Shown: one piece after another, positions 58,524-64,000 of the stretch
How positions within the stretch are numbered: position 1 is the first letter of the stretch
Layout: the number at the start of each line of letters is the position of its first letter
DNA from: Arcuatula senhousia
Taxonomy: Eukaryota; Mollusca; Bivalvia; Mytilida; Mytilidae
Assembly: GCA_963971305.1 (NCBI GenBank)
Contig: OZ020313.1
Span: forward strand, 23,447,260-23,511,259
Direction of reading: 5' to 3'
DNA: 64,000 nt
Made by a program: the position numbers and the translations under genes
The notes under the pieces: model-generated
The model's database searches: none
Told to the model about the DNA's origin: nothing
The model's input: the letters and a program-made list of their open reading frames with translations, nothing else

Positions 58524-61500
58524 ATGGATACAGATAAAGATACTTTAAAAGTTACAGACAAGATGGAAAATGTTGACGATGATAAACAAAGCATTTCAAG
58601 TCAAGAAGATTTACAAAATGAAGACAAGACAGAACCAAATGAAGATAAAATGTTAGATGTGGAAAAAAGACAAACTTTACAGGGTACTAAAGATGAAGAT
58701 AAACAAAGTACATCAAGTCAAGAACAGTTGGTAAAAGAAGACAAAAAGGATGAACATGATGTAAGTGAAAGAGTTGTAGACAACAGTGAAAAGGAAACTC
58801 TCAACCATGTAACAGTCGATATTGAAAAGGAGACAGAAAAAGAAACAATCGCTATGAAAACATTAAATAATAATGGTACAGAAGAAAATGAAGAAGTGGT
58901 TGGGAAACAAGAGGCTTCAGGTAACCCAGATATCACAGTGATAGCTGTTGACGTTAACCAAAATGGTAAAGAAAGGACTCAGAATGAAGAGAAAGTAGAA
59001 GGCAATGATAGTCTTGATGGTATACCAGTCATACATGGAAAAAAGAAAACAGAGGCATCTCGTAAGGATAGCGATGAAATTGCAACAGAAACTTCGGAAG
59101 ACGGCTTCATCAAGATGAAAGGTGACGAAGACGTGGATGCTTTGAGTACTCTGTCTTTCAAGGAACGAAAAGATTTCAAATATTATTTCCAGCATCCATT
59201 TTTACGATTGTTCATCGCCTACTTTGTGACATTTTGTAATTTTCTGATCTACGCAGAAGATCCCGTAGCACACAGTTTGAAAGAGTGTAATATCCCACTG
59301 GTTGGTAACGACTTTGCTTTTGTGTTCACACGATATCCACCCAATGCATGGAGTCTACTAAAAGTAATTCTTTGGATCACGGCAATTATCATCGGAATGC
59401 TTGTTGGGAAATTTTTAGTTCATAAGCTTTTATTTTGTAAGTTTTTCACTGCATGTTTTAATACTTAGCTAATAAAGGGATCAACCATTAATTTTTTTTA
59501 CATGGAAAAGGGGGTTGGTAGTTGGGTTGGGTTTTTTCTTTGATAACTTTTTTTCGGAAATTTTTGTCATGTTTGTTCTAATGTACTGTTTTACAGATTA
59601 AAAGAGTAATATCTCAGATTTTAATGGTTGTTTCCATTGGTGATCAATACATATCATATTTTAATAAATAACCATGATAACTTTATGCTTTTTTTCTACT
59701 TTGAAACTCACCAACATTTTAATATATTTTTGGGCAAGAAATTACATGATTGACAATTAAGCATGTTGTTAAAACAAAAAGAGTGTCATTGTTGCCTTTG
59801 AGTTTAATTTTTAATTGATAACAACATGTATATAATTAAAATGTACATGTAATTATATAAATGTACATATTGATATTAAGTCTAAGGAAAGTAAAAAAAA
59901 AGGTTGAGAATATTCATGATCATGCATTTTTTATTTTATCGGAATGCAAGCATAAAAGCACCTTTTTATGTTGAATTTCATTTAATAGTACTGGAATTGA
60001 TTACATTTACATTGTACAATTTTCATGCTTTTAATCATTTATCTCACAATTCATAAAATGTCTGTTCTTTTATGAATTTTAAAATGACGGACATTAACAT
60101 GTTTTTATAAGTAAGCATTTAACATGTTGAATGCTGCAGACACATGTACATTTATGCCATTTCAAGACACGCATGTTTCTGAACATTTTAAAGGACTGTG
60201 CATATTTACATGTACATGTATATGTAACCAAGAGAAATAAAAAACACTGCAAAGTTCCAGACTTTAATCTTGCTACAAGTATGCTTGACACACATTTTGT
60301 TTTATCAAGACTCAACAGAGGCAATCTACCAAAAAGTTTGAAAATGTCAAAATCTATATGAACTTATATATATGAAAAACATAGAAAAATAAAACCAAAA
60401 AATGCCAAACTTGAAAATGCATCTTGGCATTTTTAAATGACTTTTAGATCAGATCATATATACATATTGTAGGTTAGTTTGACATTCTTTATGTTCATTC
60501 TATTTTAGCAATCTACATGTATAAAAACAGACATGAATATAACCATGATCATGAATGAATAAATCTTTGAACATTATATTATTTCAATTTTTAAGTGAAA
60601 ATAAAAAAATCTTTAAAAATTTCAATTTTATAATTTAAATTATATAATAAGTTTTAAATCCACATGTAGTTTTTGTCTTGTAACATGTCTCTAAATAAGC
60701 CTAATTGTTAATATCACTTTAGATTTGTGTATTTTTCAGGTCGAGTCGCAAGACTTAAGATGTTTGTTGACGATCAAGGATCGTGGATGATAATGTTTCT
60801 AATGTGTTTAATCAGTATCTTCATCATTTCATGGCTGTATAATGCTTTCCTATTGGCTGGAGGAGATTCAACCTTAGACTACAGAATTTCAGGGCTGATG
60901 GGATTAACAAACTCTATTTTTATGAAAATGGCCGCAACTGGTACTTGGTGTGGCGATTTTTTCACTGCATGGATGGTAAAATTATTGTGTGACATACTAA
61001 TAAAAACATCGGCAGACTTGCACGAGAATAGATAGAAATCATTCAACCAAAAAAACATTAATGAATTTCATGAAAATTCAATGTCAAATTCAAATATATT
61101 TATTTCCTTACCACATGCCAAAAAGGAGGACATATAAATCCCCTACAAATATGCAGCATGTTGAAGACTGCTGGCTGTTTTACATAGTGATATTTTAAAT
61201 TTTCGTTTCTTTATGTTGGTTTTGTCATGTTAACTTATGCCACATATCTCATTTAAAATCTATGCAGGGTTGTCAAGTTTTTATGAGCTGCATGCATGAG
61301 ATTTGATGAAAAATTGAAAGATCAATAGGAAAAATTAAAAGATCAAATAAATTTGCTGCCAAATTGCCAACTAGATGCGTGAGTCTCACGCGAGTTGCTT
61401 GACACTTGACATGTCTGTCTATGGATAACAAACATCTGAAACTAATTCAGTATAATTAGAGTAAAATTACACATCTAAGTATATAAATTATCATGTACAG

Positions 61501-62939
61501 AGGTGTGTGTGAGAAATTTTTCATTATTTTTGTAAACATTTTTATTGTGTTAAGTGGTCAATTTAATAACATAAAAATCTCTTGAATATTTTTAGTTTCC
61601 ATTCATTATAACGGTCAATATTTTCTACCAGGTCACTGACATGATGCTGCAAGAGAGATGGTATCCCTACTGGGCAAGACCCGTTAGAAAATGGTGGAAC
61701 AAGAAGTTTAATCGTATCATTTTATTCTGGGTTGTCACATCCGTAACATCATTTGTTGTGTTGTTCACTATAGCAACCGATTACATACAGTGGGACAAGT
61801 TAAACAGAGACTTCCTGTCCAGTAATGAACTCTCCCGAGCCTTCCTAGCTTCCTTCATATTAGTAATGGATATCCTCATTGTGGTTCAGGTATATAGTCA
61901 TATTGTACAGTATAACCTGCGGTCTTGCCAAATTTGTTCTTGGCTTGTCGGACCTGCATGCAAAAACTGTCAGCCAGACTTAAAATTTGTATTGAAATGA
62001 AACAAATTTGCTGGAAAAGAGTAAAATTTGCCCATGTCTGGACCTGCACATTTCTGGGAGATTGAACCTGTCAAAACAAAACAAAAAACAAAATCTGTCT
62101 TGTCTCAACATGGTTTCACTTGAGGCCCTTATTTGAATTTCCATATTCTTTTTAACCTGTTTAAACAAATGCTTATCTATTTTGAATAAATTTTCCAGTT
62201 CTAAAAGGATTCAGGTTCAAAATATGTATCATTAAATGTATGTCATAAATATACATGTATAATTATGATGTTTGCTCTCATTTTAACTTTAAATATGTCT
62301 AATAGTTTTACCAAGTGTTCATATAAAAAATGAAATATAGCTTTATGAATCAAAAGCGTATAAAGATATCCATTTTATTTTTCCCTGCAAGATTTGTCAT
62401 TTTTCTTCTCCAGTGGGATCTATTGTTAACAGCTTTTGTGGGCCGAATATTGAAAGAAAAAGAAAACAATCCTCTTGTAAAAAATGGGCTTGCTTTAAAT
62501 ATTGTGGCTTATGAACCATATAAACATGTACAAATGAATATGAATCAAACAGCAGGACTATGTTATGGTTGCTTGTTGTGGTTACATTTGCAGGGCTGTC
62601 AAGTTTTGATGAGCTGCTCGCATGAGATTTGTCCAAAAATTGAAAGGTCAAAGGAAAAAATCAAAACATCGAAGGAATTTGCTGCCAAATTGCTGACTAG
62701 ATGCATGAATCTCACGCAAGTTGCGTGACACTTGACAGGTCTGCATTTGATAACAGCCAGGTAGTCTAAAACCAAAATTATACTTTCTACGTTGAATGCA
62801 TATTGTATTTTTCAGGATTGGGATTTCCCTCATTTTGTCAGTGCAATAGATATCAAGCTTCCTGGTATAAACACAGCACACATTCAGTTTGAAATACCTA
62901 AATGTTGTAACCCAGAAAAATGGAAGATTCACATTACAG
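58524..62939 (+). CDS. TMEM117: TMEM117 orthologue, 5' part, runs off window
   Basis: Multi-pass membrane protein. The mammalian family member has been linked to ER-stress-associated cell death; its biochemical activity is not settled. Exons: 58513-59436 (ATG at 58524, 11 nt after the acceptor, so a 5' UTR exon lies upstream), 60740-60975, 61632-61889, 62816-62939. All are GT-AG and in phase (1,0,0,1), giving 510 complete residues so far. Residues 1-215 are an acidic, Lys/Glu/Ser-rich extension absent from the vertebrate protein. Conserved homology starts at KDFKYYFQHPF (216). Likely membrane helices are at about 229-244, 278-298, 320-344 and two in exon 3 (one near its start, one before DWDFPHF). 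Landmarks shared with vertebrates include AEDPVAHS, GTWCGDF, AWMV/TDMMLQ across the exon 2/3 join, WDKLNR, SRAFLASFILV and HIT at the exon 4 end. Roughly 200 C-terminal residues are missing beyond the window. Confidence 0.95.
60241..60412 (-). mobile_element. Decayed retrozyme fragment in TMEM117 intron 1
   Basis: On the minus strand: leader TTTTTTGGTTTTATTTTTCT, TTTTTGGTAGATTGCCT, core CTGTTGA (one base changed), GTCTTGAT, AAAATGTGTGTC where intact copies have GAAACGCGCGTC, and a GTCTGGAACTTTG tail. Most changes at the stem III site fit CpG decay. Ribozyme inactive. Confidence 0.75.
61265..61417 (+). mobile_element. 153-bp MITE, copy in TMEM117 intron 2
   Basis: Starts CAGGGTTGTCAAG and ends CTTGACATGTCTG. 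It is flanked by the direct repeat TCTATG (61259-61264 and 61418-61423), a likely 6-bp target duplication. The same length as the copies at 39855 and 62591. Confidence 0.8.
62591..62743 (+). mobile_element. 153-bp MITE, copy in TMEM117 intron 3
   Basis: Starts CAGGGCTGTCAAG and ends CTTGACAGGTCTG. It is flanked by CATTTG at 62585-62590 and 62744-62749. The interior matches the other copies (GAATTTGCTGCCAAATTG, AATCTCACGCAAGTTGCG). A 132-codon frame running into it is not a gene. Confidence 0.8.
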
Positions 62940-64000
62940 GTATATACATGAAGTACATGTAGTAGTATTTGATAACTGTTTGTAAAGAGTAGTCTGGAGA
63001 ATGTAAAAATCAAAAATATTTTGTTCAGAAATAACTCAGCATTAATTTATTATAATGTTATAAGTATTAAAAAGAAGTAACTAAAACATATTACAACTTT
63101 ATATAATATTCATGATATTATTACATTTCCTGAAAATTAAGATTTGCATTTCTATGGGAAATTCACATTGAAAAAAAAAATGGTGCGAAAAAATGTATCT
63201 ATTGTGATGTGATATGACGATGAAATGCATCCCAGATGTAAACAAAAACAAGGTGATCATAAAAAACCTATGACGGCTAAAGGATATTCTCAAAATCTAC
63301 AATAAAGTGATTTTTTTTAAATTTGACATCTGGAAAATGGCTGCCTTTTTCAGTGGAGAAATGAGGGGGCAAAGTGATTTTGTTTCATTTATCTAGAAGT
63401 ACTAGGTACTTTCTTCAATCTTTTTTTGTCCCCAGCCGCAACGCGTCTGAGGGACTTAGTAATGGTCTTCATCCGTCCGTCACGTTTTTTTGTGGGTGCA
63501 ACTCCTCTGACACTACTGAACGGATGTTGCTGAAACTTTACACACTGATAGGGCAAGGGTCTGGAAATTTTTTGAGCTGATTTCGGTCATTTTTGTCCGG
63601 CTGTATAGAATATATCAAATTATGAACGTTACAATTACCCCTCCCCCACCATTTTTCCTTGGCCTCCCTTGAAATCCATAAAGGCAGTGTTTATTTGTGT
63701 ATTACATTCCTGATGTTGAATTTTATATCCAGATCACGTTTTTATTTCAGGTAAACATGGTAAAGGTTCTTTGTAGTTAAAAATTTCTAAAATGTTTTCA
63801 ATATAAACAAAACACGTTTCATGTAAAAAGTGAAAGTGAAAGTAAGACGCCCGGGGGTAGATAAATTGGGATCACTCCTTCTGAATAAACATATCAAATG
63901 TACAGAAAGTATGAGAAAAGTGACTTTAAATATGAAATTAGTAACAATTATTGTTTGTATTAATATCAAAACAATCTGTACAGTGAATGAATGTTTGCAA
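62940..64000. other. TMEM117 intron 4 (partial) with dispersed repeat
   Basis: Intronic from the donor at 62940. A dispersed repeat lies at about 63430-63640 (CTTCATCCGTCCGTCACG, GTGCAACTCCTCTGACAC, CTGAACGGATGTTGCTGAAA), of a type common in bivalves. A candidate acceptor TTTTTATTTCAG ends at 63750 and is followed by a very short frame (see findings). Confidence 0.6.

Overview
The window is AT-rich animal DNA, about two thirds A+T by eye. It has spliced genes, a tRNA-derived SINE, several LINE relics, foldback/MITE elements and many dispersed repeats. The repeat vocabulary, above all the GCGCCT/CTGATGA/GAAACGCGCGTC/AGGCGT hammerhead-ribozyme repeat, together with the two genes, points to a bivalve mollusc, most likely a mussel (Mytilidae). 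The species call is an inference.

Only two convincing protein genes are present. The first is a six-coding-exon nuclear receptor on the minus strand (30012 down to 21931). It joins cleanly into 516 residues with a complete two-finger DNA-binding domain, a ligand-binding domain and an AF-2-like tail. The second is the 5' part of a TMEM117 orthologue on the plus strand (58524 to 62939, running off the right edge). It carries an acidic N-terminal extension of about 215 residues. The two genes diverge and lie about 28.5 kb apart. Nothing suggests that they work together.

Region by region: 1-13.2 kb is a nest of duplicated and inverted repeat blocks. Inside it lie six hammerhead ribozymes with intact cores, one near-intact copy and three decayed ones. 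Five of the intact ones form an alternating 349/486-nt tandem array (two 835-bp units), the arrangement expected of a retrozyme. 13.2-21.9 kb holds a TIR-bounded tandem repeat, a Jockey-like LINE corpse, a foldback with perfect 48-bp arms and a LINE tail. 21.9-30.0 kb is the nuclear receptor, with SINEs, minisatellites and word-repeat clusters in its introns. 30.0-39.2 kb is gene-poor: MITE-like inverted repeats, a LINE 3' fragment, and a tandem repeat with a 155-177 bp period.

39,199-57,386 is one 9,044-bp sequence present twice on either side of a 100-N gap (48,243-48,342). The first copy ends exactly at the gap and the second begins exactly after it. This is almost certainly an unmerged contig overlap, so every element inside it (a 551-codon LINE reverse transcriptase, a SINE, a 153-bp MITE) should be counted once. 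57.4-64 kb is the TMEM117 gene. Its introns hold a decayed ribozyme repeat and two copies of the 153-bp MITE with 6-bp target duplications.

The most interesting system is the hammerhead retrozyme array. Hammerhead retroelements are already known in bivalves, so the novelty would lie in this locus's alternating two-monomer structure, the palindromic stem III, and the decay series.
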